The notes beneath the pieces are model-generated. The model did not search any database and was not told the DNA's origin. It worked only from the letters and a program-made list of their open reading frames with translations. From Pempheris klunzingeri (Eukaryota > Chordata > Actinopteri > Acropomatiformes > Pempheridae), in assembly GCF_042242105.1 (NCBI RefSeq), contig NC_092020.1:13085288-13149287 (forward strand): a DNA stretch of 64,000 nt. Reading direction: 5' to 3'. The translations under genes were made by a program, and so were the position numbers. Shown piece after piece: positions 47,918-63,306 of the stretch (position 1 is its first letter; each line of letters opens with the position of its first letter).

Positions 47918-48816
47918 GTATAAATGGCCGCTAACCTTAAGTAAACACTCATTCCCAACTTTTGTGAGTGAGTTTTGTGAGGAAAAACATCTTGCATAAG
48001 GTAGTTCACTGTAATATTTCATGAGTGGTAGGTAGGCAGTGTATTTTTGCACTTAATTCGAGTTCAAGCAAAAAATAATACAGTTTGTAGTTTAGACAGT
48101 GAGAAACAACTTTTTGCTGTTCTTCTGATTTTTTCTGTGCTTGCGTTTCTAACTAAAAATGATTCCCAGTCTTAATCTTCTTGTGTTTGACATCTTCACA
48201 AATCACCATTAAATACATAACATTTCACATTATTCAATTTCTCTCTATGGTACTGTAAAAAATTTTAATGTTTGTCTTTTAACATTGAAACGGTATCTAC
48301 TAATGATAATTATGAGCCCAAATTCCTACTATTACCCTCATCAGAAAATCAAAGCAAAAACAAGACATTCAATGAATGACTTAAATTGATCGCAAAATGA
48401 ACCAGTGAAATAACAAATGTAAAATTTAATTGCAACTGACCTGAAGAAAAGATAAAAAATGGCACCTCCACTTTAGAAAATATCCTGCAGCTGTCCGTAT
48501 TTAACATTCTGCCTTAGTTTTACAAAGCAATACTTGCAAAGATGGGCGTTTCAATCATAACTGCTTCAGACTTTTTTGTGTGACTTGGGCTTGTGGCCTA
48601 TATAGAGCCCATATGACTTTTTTTCAAACATTGAAAGTCTGTGAGTAAAGACTGTGATGCTTAATAATCTGATCTTTTTCTAGTCTTGGGTTCCAATACG
48701 CACAACAAGCTCACACAACTGCTACACTGTGCATGAAATGTGCAGAATGCTGAAACTACTGCTTAAAGGGACCTTTTTTGCCAGTGTCATTTAAATATTC
48801 AATGCAAGCATGTGAA

Positions 48817-48819
<3 letters not shown>

Positions 48820-48895
<76 letters not shown>

Positions 48896-48935
48896 CATCT
48901 ATCTATCTATCCATCTATCTATCTATCTATCTATC
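48820..48935. repeat. (ATCT)n microsatellite
   Basis: About 29 tetranucleotide units with two ATCC variants, in the gene-free stretch after V7. Confidence 0.97.
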
Positions 48936-49192
48936 ATGGTAAGTATCCTGCTAGAAGAACAAAGAACTGTAAAGCTAAATGTAAACATGTTTTAACCCAC
49001 TTTCATAGAGCAGATTGTAACAAGCTGCAGTATCCGTTATAAAGGCTCACACTAACTACGTCTGTTATATTTTTCAGAGATAACATTTCATTCATAGCTC
49101 GACATGAACTAGGATACATACATAAATAATCTTTTTTTTGTGCTTGCAATAACCTGACCATTGAATTGCTTTTTTTTCTCCCCACTCTAAAG

Positions 49193-49204
49193 TACCCTAA
49201 ATGA
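49193..49204 (+). other. Candidate short terminal exon or relict of alpha constant exon 1
   Basis: A strong polypyrimidine tract (TTTTTTTTCTCCCCACTCTAAAG) ends at 49,192. Joined in phase 0 to a V exon it reads STLQ-YPK and stops at TGA. About 22 bases further, in another frame, the DNA reads WRYAGVSL, which recalls the alpha constant start (QPNPDWRYSASL). This may be a decayed alpha constant exon 1, or chance. I see no alpha constant exon 2 or 3 nearby. Confidence 0.3.
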
Positions 49205-50247
49205 GGGAAGTCCACTCTGCAGCTGGAGGTATGCAGGAGTCTCACTCCCCCGGCCCAGACACCCTTTTCTGAATGATGTTACAGAACTTAGTGTTTCAAT
49301 TGTTTTTGTGATCTTTTCTTTTTTGTTCACAACGGATTTTTTTTTGTTTAGTCTGTCTTGTTTCATTTCTCTTGGAGAAGGAGATTTCTTTTATTGCAAA
49401 GGGTCACTCAGTTGACATCACATGCAGTTTGCCAAATCTCCTGTGTTAACTGCTTCATGCCTACAATTTCTTCACAGTTACTGCTATAACAGTCTCATCC
49501 TTAAAGCCCACTAAAACTTGTCTACGCAGTATAACTACCACAGTTGTTAACTCTACTTCTGTCATAATTTCAGGATTATGTCCCCTCCCCAAAGTATTTT
49601 AAACAATTTTGACAGAAACTATATATAAAACATGGCCCTGATAATTTTGATTGACTCTATGGGACAAAGGCATTAGGCCATAATAATCATAATGGATAAT
49701 ATACTGAGTCTGACAATCTGTGGTCAGTTTTGCAGACAAGTAAAAGTGGGGATCCAGATGACGTAGAATTAAAACTGTCCTGTCCTAGTCATTACTTTTG
49801 GTGAACAAAGTGAGCATCAAGTATATCCAGTCCCTGAGCCACTCAGCTGTATTCTAGGCTCATAGGGTAATAATCTTTAAAACCAAAACAACATTAACAC
49901 TCCACTTTACTTTAACTGACAATGTGGCTTTGCTTTTTCCACAATTTGGCTTTTGCTGTTAATGCACTTGCTAAGAAAATATCGACATGTCTTTAATTGA
50001 ATCACTATGTTCTCAAAAGGATCCTGTGCATGTGAAGATTAATTTGTGCTCATCCCGTACTGACCCATCCACTAATATATTTAGAGTGTATCTTATTTCT
50101 ATACGTGGAATTGGACTGTGTCGTTTCTGTATGATTATGTTGGGTAAAATTGCAATTCTAGTGTAACTGACTTCACTCAGACATAGAATAACACTTTTGA
50201 ACTTTCTGTCTGTTGTAGTGTGAATTGTGACCTAATTCTTTGTGCAG

Positions 50248-50535
50248 GCGGGGCGCAAAGTGAAACCAGTCACTCAGTTACCTAGCAACCACTCTCCCTC
50301 ACATAATCTTGGAGCATGGCATTCATTGATAGACCCGCCACCTCACCACTACATGTTCAAGGATCTGTCCAACCCCTCCACCCACTCTGTCTTCTGCCTG
50401 AAGCCCCTGACAGACGTCGGCTGCATGAGATGTGTCAGTTTGGCCAGTCACAAGACTGCGAGTGCTGTGGTTCTTTATCTAATGGTCTTGTCTCGTTGGC
50501 AGGCATCCACCACCAGCAGCAGCAGTTCCACATAA
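50248..50535 (+). CDS. Candidate terminal exon for the V1-V7 array (95 codons plus stop)
   Basis: The acceptor CCTAATTCTTTGTGCAG|GCG opens directly into a 95-codon frame in phase 0, the phase left by every V exon. The frame reads AGRKVKPVTQLPSNHSPSHN through PPPHHYMFKDLSNPSTHS and GCMRC, ending in a Ser-rich tail over a CAG repeat. It is not the alpha or gamma constant sequence and I do not recognise it. It stands out as a GC-rich island in AT-rich DNA and is followed by about 1.8 kb of 3'UTR-like sequence with poly(A) signals. A second overlapping frame (50,316-50,663) is also open, so coding status is uncertain. If used, it would give proteins of about 890-900 residues. Confidence 0.35.
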   Translation, partial: AGRKVKPVTQLPSNHSPSHNLGAWHSLIDPPPHHYMFKDLSNPSTHSVFCLKPLTDVGCMRCVSLASHKTASAVVLYLMVLSRWQASTTSSSSST

Positions 50536-51462
50536 GGCCACATCTCCAGCTGTGTTTGAATGACGTCGACAGGAAAGCTAAACAGAGGAAGGAGAATCCT
50601 CTGCCCATAAATCCCCTCATGTCCTTCCTGCTCAGCCTGATCCTCGTTCCTCACAATGTGTAGTTGTCATGCTTTAACACCAAAAGTACTATGGTGGCTA
50701 ATGAAGGACACAACGCCTCTCCCCCCTCTTTTTTTAAGCACATGAAAAACCAAATCAACAATGCCTTTCTGTCCATTCAATATGCATGAAAAGACTGCAT
50801 GGCTTCAACCACATTCCAATACGTTCATACGAAAAAAATCAAGAGGATAAAATCTCAAAGAAGCAGACTGTACAAAAATTTGCACCTGTGGATATACAAA
50901 GAAGCCTCAACAAGGACAACTAGAGTGGACGTGGGGATGTTGAAATGCCTTTAAGAGACTGTTTTCCCTCTCTAAAAATGAATCCCATGTTGGATATTAC
51001 ATTTTTTAACCTCTGTGCTTTGTCATGCTCCATAACAGCATCGATGTATTATATACAAGTTATCTAACAAGTGAAACAGCACAATTAATTAAATGTCCAA
51101 AAAAAGCACCAAGCTAAGATGAAGTATGAAACAAAAGGGAATCAATATTTTATAAATGTAGTAGCTTTTAGTGGTTTTATGTTTTGTACTTGACTTTGTG
51201 CTTGATATGTGAGCTCGGCCTAAGCGTATGAACGAGAGTGCTAAGAGATTAAATTAAGTTAAACAGTACATCAAATAGATGAAGGTGAGGCCTTTAGTCA
51301 TTATGTATCTGCCTTTCAGTTGTTTTTGCATGGATCAATCAACGTACTTTGATAGCTCTAGATATTTTACGATATTGAGCAAACCATTTTCTGTAGTTAT
51401 GCATCACTCTTAAGTGTTTTTCAAAATAAGATGGAAGAGTACATTTTAATGGAACCGCACTG

Positions 51463-51468
51463 AATAAA
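51463..51468 (+). terminator. Possible poly(A) signal AATAAA
   Basis: AATAAA about 930 bp after the stop of the candidate exon at 50,248. The strand assignment depends on that exon being real. Confidence 0.35.
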
Positions 51469-52288
51469 TACAACAGCATAATACTTTTGTCCTAAGATCT
51501 TCAGAGAGGGTCAACAGATCTATAATCTCCTATGAATTACTTTTCCGAGTATCTAGGCAAGAGAAAAAATGACAGACAGCAGTGGGACATATCTATGGAT
51601 TCAGAAAGTTGAGTGACAGTGTACATGTGCTTGAATGTTATGTTCACTTGGACATTACTGGAGAATATGAGTCAAGGGGATTTATGTGAACACAAGTGAA
51701 CTCGATGAGTCTGAGAATGGATTGATTAATATCTCTTTATGACTACTGTATATACATCACTAACATGACCATGTACTTTCAATTTTTTTATTTTTAAAAC
51801 AAAACTCTGAGTGTGCTTTAATTTCAACGTGTTCTGAGATTGTGTTAGAAGTTGAAAACTGAACATGAAGACTTAATGTTTACTTTACAATATTGAAACA
51901 ACATAGTTGTGGGTTAAAGCTGTATTCATGTGTATTACTGACTATTGTATGTATCTGCATATGCAACACATAAATAGGGATAAAGATATGACTGGCATAT
52001 ACATATATCTGTGAATATGCCTTTCTTTTTCAATTCCAGTGCTGAAGTTTTTAAAGTGAACAAAAATGGGACCTCCTGTGCCATCAGATTTATGGGCCAA
52101 CCAGTATGTGAGAATAATCAGACGTTATGTGGTCAAACTCTTTAGCACAGTTATAGTATAAAGCTGTAATGTTTTACAGGCAAACATATACAATAAGTGC
52201 TTTTGTACAGTGGTACTTTTATGTCGCAATATATAGTAACTTGTGTAATGTGAGATTACTGTATGCAATGGTCTGATCTGTATGATCT

Positions 52289-52294
52289 ATTAAA
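52289..52294 (+). terminator. Possible poly(A) signal ATTAAA
   Basis: ATTAAA about 1.75 kb after the stop of the candidate exon, at the end of a repeat-free stretch that resembles a long neuronal 3'UTR. Confidence 0.3.
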
Positions 52295-52299
52295 TACAA

Positions 52300-55200
52300 A
52301 AACAAAATGGAACAACAAATGGAACATGAACTTCTGAATCTCTTGATTTTTACATCAAAAGGTGTATCATTGTTTTGGGACAGTGTTATTGTATTTTTTT
52401 TTTAACAAGTTTAAAAAGCAAGTCAACCTTCAGTGAAACTACTCTCAAAGAAAATATTTGTTAACATCCTAATGGATATAATGGATAAAGTTGAAGGCAT
52501 GCTAACTGACTTTCTAAAACAAATTACAAATCTGACCTCAGAACGGACTCAATCTATGTGTAAGACGTTCCTGTCCAGTAATTTTCTTGAGTGCATACAT
52601 TGCAGTCAAGTTTGAGATTTGTTGATTTTGCTGATTGGCTTTCCAGCCCCTTTAAAGGGTATGGACAGCTGCACTGCATCATCAACTGATGAAGATGACA
52701 TTATGGTGGAACAGTGGACAGAATCAGGCTTAACACAGACATGTAAGATGGTGTCATAAATATATACAAGTATTAAAATGCCAAAAAAAAACTCAGACAA
52801 AAAATCTTTTCCTCTGTACTGAAGGACAAGGTGTTATGTTAAGGTATATGTGTATAGATACTTACTTGCTGCACAATATTTCAATTTACTGTCAGAAAAT
52901 GATCTACTTGCTAAGGTATTAGTAGGTAATGTTGTATGGACCTTTAATGTGCAACTTGCCTATCAGTGTGTGTGATATACAGTAGCATTTACACTTCTAG
53001 AGTATACAGTCAGCCTTAGCAACCGAAATATGTCTTGCACATGAAAATATGGCAGTATATATTCTGTAAATTATTTCTTGCTCTCTCTCTCCCTTACTTA
53101 CATGGTAAGGGCTGATGATGATTGGTAAGAACCTGTCCTCAAGGGACATCATTATAGCCGACACATACAGACTGCGGGACTATAGCAACAAAAAATGTGC
53201 ACTCTTACATCATCCAGTTTGTGTCATTTGTTTTCAATTCAAGCTTAAAGGTCACTGATTAGCTTTTGTTACCCACAAAACAACAGTGTAAGGTTGGTAG
53301 GCATTTGCCTAAAGACAACATTATTATTCCAGAAAGTGGACCTTCCTCCAGGGTGCTCAGAAGTGTGGCTTCTATTTTTATATGATGATTTCCTTCTGAC
53401 ACCAAGTGAAGAAAATCAACCCATGAGTGAGTGTGTGTTTCCACAAAGACATTTCATCTACAGTCACACTGCTTCAAAAACAGAAGTAGTCATTCTGGAT
53501 CACACCATCACCGAAATGTAAGTATTCAAATCCAAATGAAGTGTTTGCCACATTTAAATTCTGTAAGACATAAATAACAAGTAGTGTAGTGCTGCTACAA
53601 TGTAGAATTCAAAGTGCAGTATGGTAGTGACTAAATATCTGCAGGACAAGTTCAACAATAAAACTTCAAATGTTTTGGTGTGTCTGAAAGTGACAATCAT
53701 CACATGGGCTGAAAACTCTCCTTCTGCTCCCACCTGATGGTGGAAGGAGCATGCGGCACACACTGCCACGACCACAACGGTATTGTGGCATTGCAATAGC
53801 ACTGCACTCAATGTAACTATAATTTGTGGTGGTAACAGATCAACAGAGATTTAACTTTAATCAGTGCAATTATGCTTTTCTGCTACAAAAGACTTGGTGT
53901 GGACTGATTGATGCTAAAATACATAGCATCTAAGAAAAACCATCGTAAGTGCTATCCAGCCAAATAGTGCTGCATGATAAATTATTCACCCTGTATGCAT
54001 TCAAATAATCATAAAATGGTCACAAAAGCTTTCTGCATTTAACATTTTTAACTCAACTCATTCATCACTTAGTCATATGATAATTATGTCATGTCTTGAA
54101 AACACTGAGCTCACTCTTCCAAATTAAATTGATTACCATTGAATTACATAAGCAGCTTGGTTAAAGCCCATGCCCTTTTTTTGAGAAAAACTCACCTAGA
54201 AAACAGGTGCAAGTGAAAGATATAGCATTGTAGGATTACTGAACGTTCATATCACTAATGTCTCCAAATTATTCTGATTCACAGGCTTGTAGGCCAGTGA
54301 GGATTAGAGGACACTGCCCCCTCAAAAGCGCTCATCCTGTCTTCACAGAAAAAAATGAACATTCTAACATTTTAGGGACCTTATTTCGCCTTTTAGTATT
54401 TTTTTTTTACATTCATTCACATCCTTTTTTATATCCACCCATATCAATTTCTCAAGAGACGGTGGGTCACTTAGGGTTGCAGATGATTATGTTTTCTTCT
54501 AACCCAAGCATCTTTCTTTAATTGATTTCGTTTTTTCAGCAGTTTAAGTAATTTAAGTGGCAACAACATGTAACAATATGTGCGAGTTAAAACAAGAGGG
54601 ACATTTCCACAGGCAGGCATTTGAGGAAGTTTCATGACAATACCTGTCTAATACATGGTGGCAGGGGAAGCTGGCTCAGACTAAGTGCCCCTTCTGGGTT
54701 GTCTTTGCTATCAACACATCCACAATGTGTGAGGACATTATGAGCATCTTTACCCCATAGAAACACAGAATAAAAATATGTTTACTGACTAGGCAAAGAG
54801 AAACTTCACTATGTCTCAAGTGAAGCTCTGAATATAAAATATGACTGCCGCTAAAGGCCACAAGCTGAATAGCTGAATGAGAGTACAGTTATTAGGTACA
54901 TTTTATTACAATACAACACAAAAACTAATCAGTAGGTTTTATTAAGTGCTAACGCTGTTTTGCAGACAAGGCATGTTTGTAGGGTTTTCTTTTGGAGGGT
55001 GGAATAATGAGTGTGTGTGTGTCTGTCTCTTCCTGACATCATCACAAATGACATCATTTCCCCAGAGAGATGATGTCATGAGTGTGCAGGACTGCTTGAC
55101 ACTCAGGCCCACATTTATTTTAATTTAATTGATTTATATATATTTAGGACTTTTTTTTCTTTTATGCCCTATATCCTAAAACGTTAGTATAGTAGAGTAT

Positions 55201-55700
55201 AGTACTTAAGAGGTTTGTTTGTTTGCAATGTTGCTTTTATACGAGGTTTAGTTTTGATACTATTGTGTTTGTGTGGAGCAAACTGAGATAAGAAATATTT
55301 CTTAGTTTCCTTTCTCCTGAGAGGAGACTCTCACGCTGCCTTTTGTCTGTTGCTCTGGTCCACTGGCAGACATGCACACTGATAAATGACCCAACAATGC
55401 ATCAATCTACAACAAAGCACTGGAACAACCACCAGCTGGCACTAGTAGGCAAACACATCTGCACCATACATCATGCCACGATGTACTTATTGTGTTAGTA
55501 TATACTAAGAGTCTTATGGCTATGAATTAAAAAAAAAATTGTAATAGGATAATTTGGATTTTAAGAGTTATATATTATGTGTTTCTTGATTATATGTTTC
55601 TTAAGTATTATTTGGGCTAAAATGATGTGCCTTCCCCTAAAACATTCATTACAAAATAATTATAATAAATAAACCATAAAGGAAGGATATGACTATGCAG
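52300..55700. other. Gene-free AT-rich DNA
   Basis: Open frames here are short, lack domains and have no splice context I can support. No alpha-type constant exon motif (PNPDWRYS, NSWTFKYGPG, FITFGKK, poly-Lys) was found on either strand by eye. Confidence 0.5.
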
Positions 55701-55833
55701 AGGAATATGCATCTTAAATGTATTAGAGACTTAACAGTATCAGAGCATGTGGAAACAGCTGACTTTCTTTGTCTGCAGCATTCACAGCTCCTGCATCCCT
55801 CCCCCTCTGCTTCCTTCCGGAGCGCTGCTTGCT

Positions 55834-55854
55834 TTCAGCACCATGGACAGTGAC
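55834..55854 (+). promoter_or_regulatory. RE1/NRSE (REST-binding) site
   Basis: TTCAGCACCATGGACAG followed by TGAC matches both half-sites of the RE1 consensus (TTCAGCACC-NN-GGACAG). It lies in a GC-rich island (55,760-56,200) between the two variable-exon groups. In mammals the HS5-1 enhancer, which contains an NRSE, lies downstream of the alpha constant exons, so this may be its fish counterpart. Confidence 0.75.
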
Positions 55855-55872
55855 CTGCAAATTTAGAGCTGC

Positions 55873-55886
55873 GTTGCCATGGTGAC
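55873..55886. promoter_or_regulatory. RFX X-box-like motif
   Basis: GTTGCCATGGTGAC is a near-palindrome that differs from the symmetrical X-box GTTGCCATGGCAAC at two positions. It lies about 20 bp after the RE1 in the same GC-rich island. Confidence 0.5.
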
Positions 55887-56413
55887 GCGCTGTCTGTTCG
55901 CTGGAGCTCGCGTTGTCCTCTGAAGCTGCCTGTAATTCAATATTCTGACGTGCCCCCCTCCGCCTCATCAGCATCCACAGCTTGCAGACATCAGATGAGC
56001 ATTCTCTGTGAGCCCTTAACAGGGCTGATAATAATAATAATGAAGTGCCTTGAAACAATCTGGTAGCATTGCAGCATGGGGAAAATGATGGGGGCAAAAG
56101 TGGGAGGAGGTGTTGCAGAATGCAGCAGCCCTCGTGCACGCGCACGTATATGCCTGGCCTATTTCCAGAACCAATACGTAACAGTAGCAGGTGGGAGGGG
56201 TGCGAAGGTTTGGTTGATTCTAATATCACTTTTATTTCCTAATTCCTGTTAATGTTATCGTTCTTTTTTCTTTTCTATTTTAATTTATTCTACTACTGCA
56301 GTGTAGTAAGGCGTCTGCATTGGGCACGAGGCATGATTGGGCCTACATGTGAACAATGAAGAGCAGGCGTACGCGTGGGCTCCTCATAGCTGCACACGGA
56401 GGTTTAATCCATG

Positions 56414-56430
56414 AGATGTCGCTGCTCACC
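56414..56430 (+). promoter_or_regulatory. Promoter-type CGCT box without a following exon
   Basis: AGATGTCGCTGCTCACC closely resembles the V7 box (TGTGTCGCTGCTCTCC). No variable exon follows within 1 kb, so it could be an enhancer CTCF site or the remnant of a lost exon's promoter. Confidence 0.35.
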
Positions 56431-57296
56431 TCTACAGTCAGAGGAACATTGTGGGAGTGTGCTGATTCCACACAGAGTTTAAACAGACAGAATGTGAATA
56501 TCAAAAGCTTTACTTAAATCAGCATCCGCACAATAAAACAGACAAGTAAGCCTTCATTTTCCAGGTCGGTCAGGACGTTTCCAGAGAGGAACTGTGTCAT
56601 GTGGTCCTGAATCTAAAAGAAAAAATAATGCCAGTGTTCAATTGGTACACTTACAAAGAATGAATCAAAAATTGTGATAAAGAGTGTAAATAAATCATCA
56701 AATTGGGATTGGATTTGACATTTCCATTAGAGAAATTCACTATAATCACATTAGCAAAACTTTTTCCACGACTCCTCAAAGAACATTTTTATTGTTGCTG
56801 TTGCAGATGAGGATATTAATTTTAAAAAATGCACGCACCAATTTTCTGAATCTCCGCTTTCATTTTTACACACTTAGTTGCCAATAGTTATTCTCTGAGA
56901 TGTCCGTATTTAAAATAAATTTGTTATTTCACCTCCTTAGATAATGGGAGGTAACCTTTCACATATACTGAGACAGTATTAAAGGTCGACTGTTTTGATT
57001 TCAGTAATTTCTGATATCAATGACAAATATTTACTGAATAATTAACAACATAACTTGAAACCGCATATCTGGGACTTCTGGGAAAAACAAGTCTCGCTCT
57101 CCGATTCGAAATATTCATCGTGTCTTTCAGGATCCACTAATAAGACAATTTTTTATACTTTATAACTTATCTTATTTAAAGCACCTCCCGCCTAGATGCA
57201 GATGCGGGGAATATTTCAGAAAAATCACACAGGCAATCACAGGCAAAACTCAAAAGAAGAAGACGGACGATGGTGGTCGCAACATCTTTAGTGTGA

Positions 57297-57317
57297 CAAT
57301 GGGTGGTGCTGTTAGAC
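57297..57317 (+). promoter_or_regulatory. W1 promoter box
   Basis: ATGGGTGGTGCTGTTAGAC lies about 240 bp before the W1 ATG. It aligns with the V-type box (AGGTGGCGCTGTT) with TGCT in place of CGCT. Confidence 0.5.
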
Positions 57318-57538
57318 TATATGTCACAGTGTGTGTGTGTGTGATTTTTTTACTTGTGCATTCAGTAACAACCCAAAGAGACGAGGTGAAAGAACGGACT
57401 AACCAGCCTCCATTCATTAGACAGAATGACGCTTCCCGCAGACCTTTATTGTGTATGCCCCGCAAGAGGAAACTGAAAATTCGGGAAGAATTTTGTTGCC
57501 CGATTTAATATCGTTAATTGAAAGGTTTCTGCCAAACA

Positions 57539-59899
<2,361 letters not shown>

Positions 59900-60024
59900 G
59901 TAAATGTTTTTCATTGATTATTTACATAAAGCTTTCGCACAAAACTATTATGTTGCAATCCATAAGCCATGCTAGAAAGATACATAATGATTGTATTTAC
60001 TGTTTGACTTTACTGTTGTGGCAT

Positions 60025-60045
60025 TGCGCTGTCCATGGTGCTGAA
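60025..60045 (-). promoter_or_regulatory. RE1/NRSE (REST-binding) site
   Basis: GCGCTGTCCATGGTGCTGAA is the reverse complement of a full RE1 consensus; apart from the two-base spacer only the outermost base differs. It lies 126 bp after the W1 donor. Confidence 0.8.
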
Positions 60046-60150
60046 ATTTTATTTTTTATCTTTTATGGTTTGGCAATAGAATTAACATGATTTGATATTA
60101 TCATGAGTAAAGTTTGTATTCCCCAGTTAGTTGGCATCGTTGTCTTAACC

Positions 60151-60362
60151 CTTGTATGGTGTTCGGGTTTGTGGACCCGATTTCATCCGTTTTCATGTTC
60201 TTTATCAAAAGAAAAATTATACGATTAATCATTTTTTCAAACTCAGACTCATCAATATGAGGCAAGGCCAATGAGTCTGAGTTTGAAAAAATAATGAATC
60301 GTATCATTTTGCTCTTGATAACAAAAGGAAAACGGGTCCCACAGACCAGAACACCATACAAG
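60151..60362. mobile_element. Fold-back MITE, about 212 bp
   Basis: CTTGTATGGTGTTC at the left end is inverted as GAACACCATACAAG at the right, and most of the element can fold back on itself, with arms meeting near CTCAGACTCATC / GCCAATGAGTCTGAG. TTAA two bases before the left end hints at a piggyBac-type target, but no TTAA is seen on the right. It is non-coding. Confidence 0.8.
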
Positions 60363-60691
60363 AGTGTGCTGAACCAAATAGAGCTGTGGAGCAGATTTAC
60401 ATTGTGTGTCTCCTGTTCTATCCTGCCTCAATTATATACGTCATTGAACAGTGCTTATAATTACAGGTGCTACTGTTTGTTCTGTCATTGGTCCAACATC
60501 TAAAAAGCTGAGTCGCACGCTGACTGGGGCCCTGAGCATCCTCCAGTTTTTTCCTCCAGACTAATGGGGTCGTATTAATCAGCTCATCACGTGCCCTTCA
60601 GGGGCAGTATGGGTGCGTATAGATGTCAGTTGTAGTAGAGAAGGAGGTAGTGAGGTAAAACACTCGTGATTTTGCATCGTTGTAGTCCACT

Positions 60692-60714
60692 GGCCACACG
60701 GCGTCAGTGTGGCC
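60692..60714. repeat. Perfect 8-bp inverted repeat upstream of W2
   Basis: GGCCACAC (60,692-60,699) and GTGTGGCC (60,707-60,714) are separated by seven bases. They lie about 240-260 bp before the W2 ATG, where the promoter box of other exons sits. A clear CGCT box is not seen. Confidence 0.5.
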
Positions 60715-60954
60715 TAGATGATGGCTGTGCTGCTCATTGTGTACAGGCCCTGCCCATCTCTGGATCACATCTGATGGAGGTGGTATGCTGAAGGAATACA
60801 CATCGTAGACTATGTAGCAATTAACATGGATAGGGGTTAATATTGAGGTGTGAACGCTTTATTTGAGAACAGAAAAACTGAGTTCTTGTCCTAGTTCGAT
60901 GTGAAACTGGATCACTGTGTTTGCCTCAAAGAAAGCCCTCTTTTTTGATTCACG

Positions 60955-63306
<2,352 letters not shown>

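Noticed and set aside
48812-49042. Tyr-Leu-Ser-Ile repeat protein
   Set aside because: It is the translation of the ATCT tetranucleotide repeat.
55723-56229. 168-codon minus-strand frame in the GC-rich island
   Set aside because: There is no recognisable domain or signal, and the region holds RE1 and X-box-like motifs, so regulatory DNA with a chance open frame fits better.
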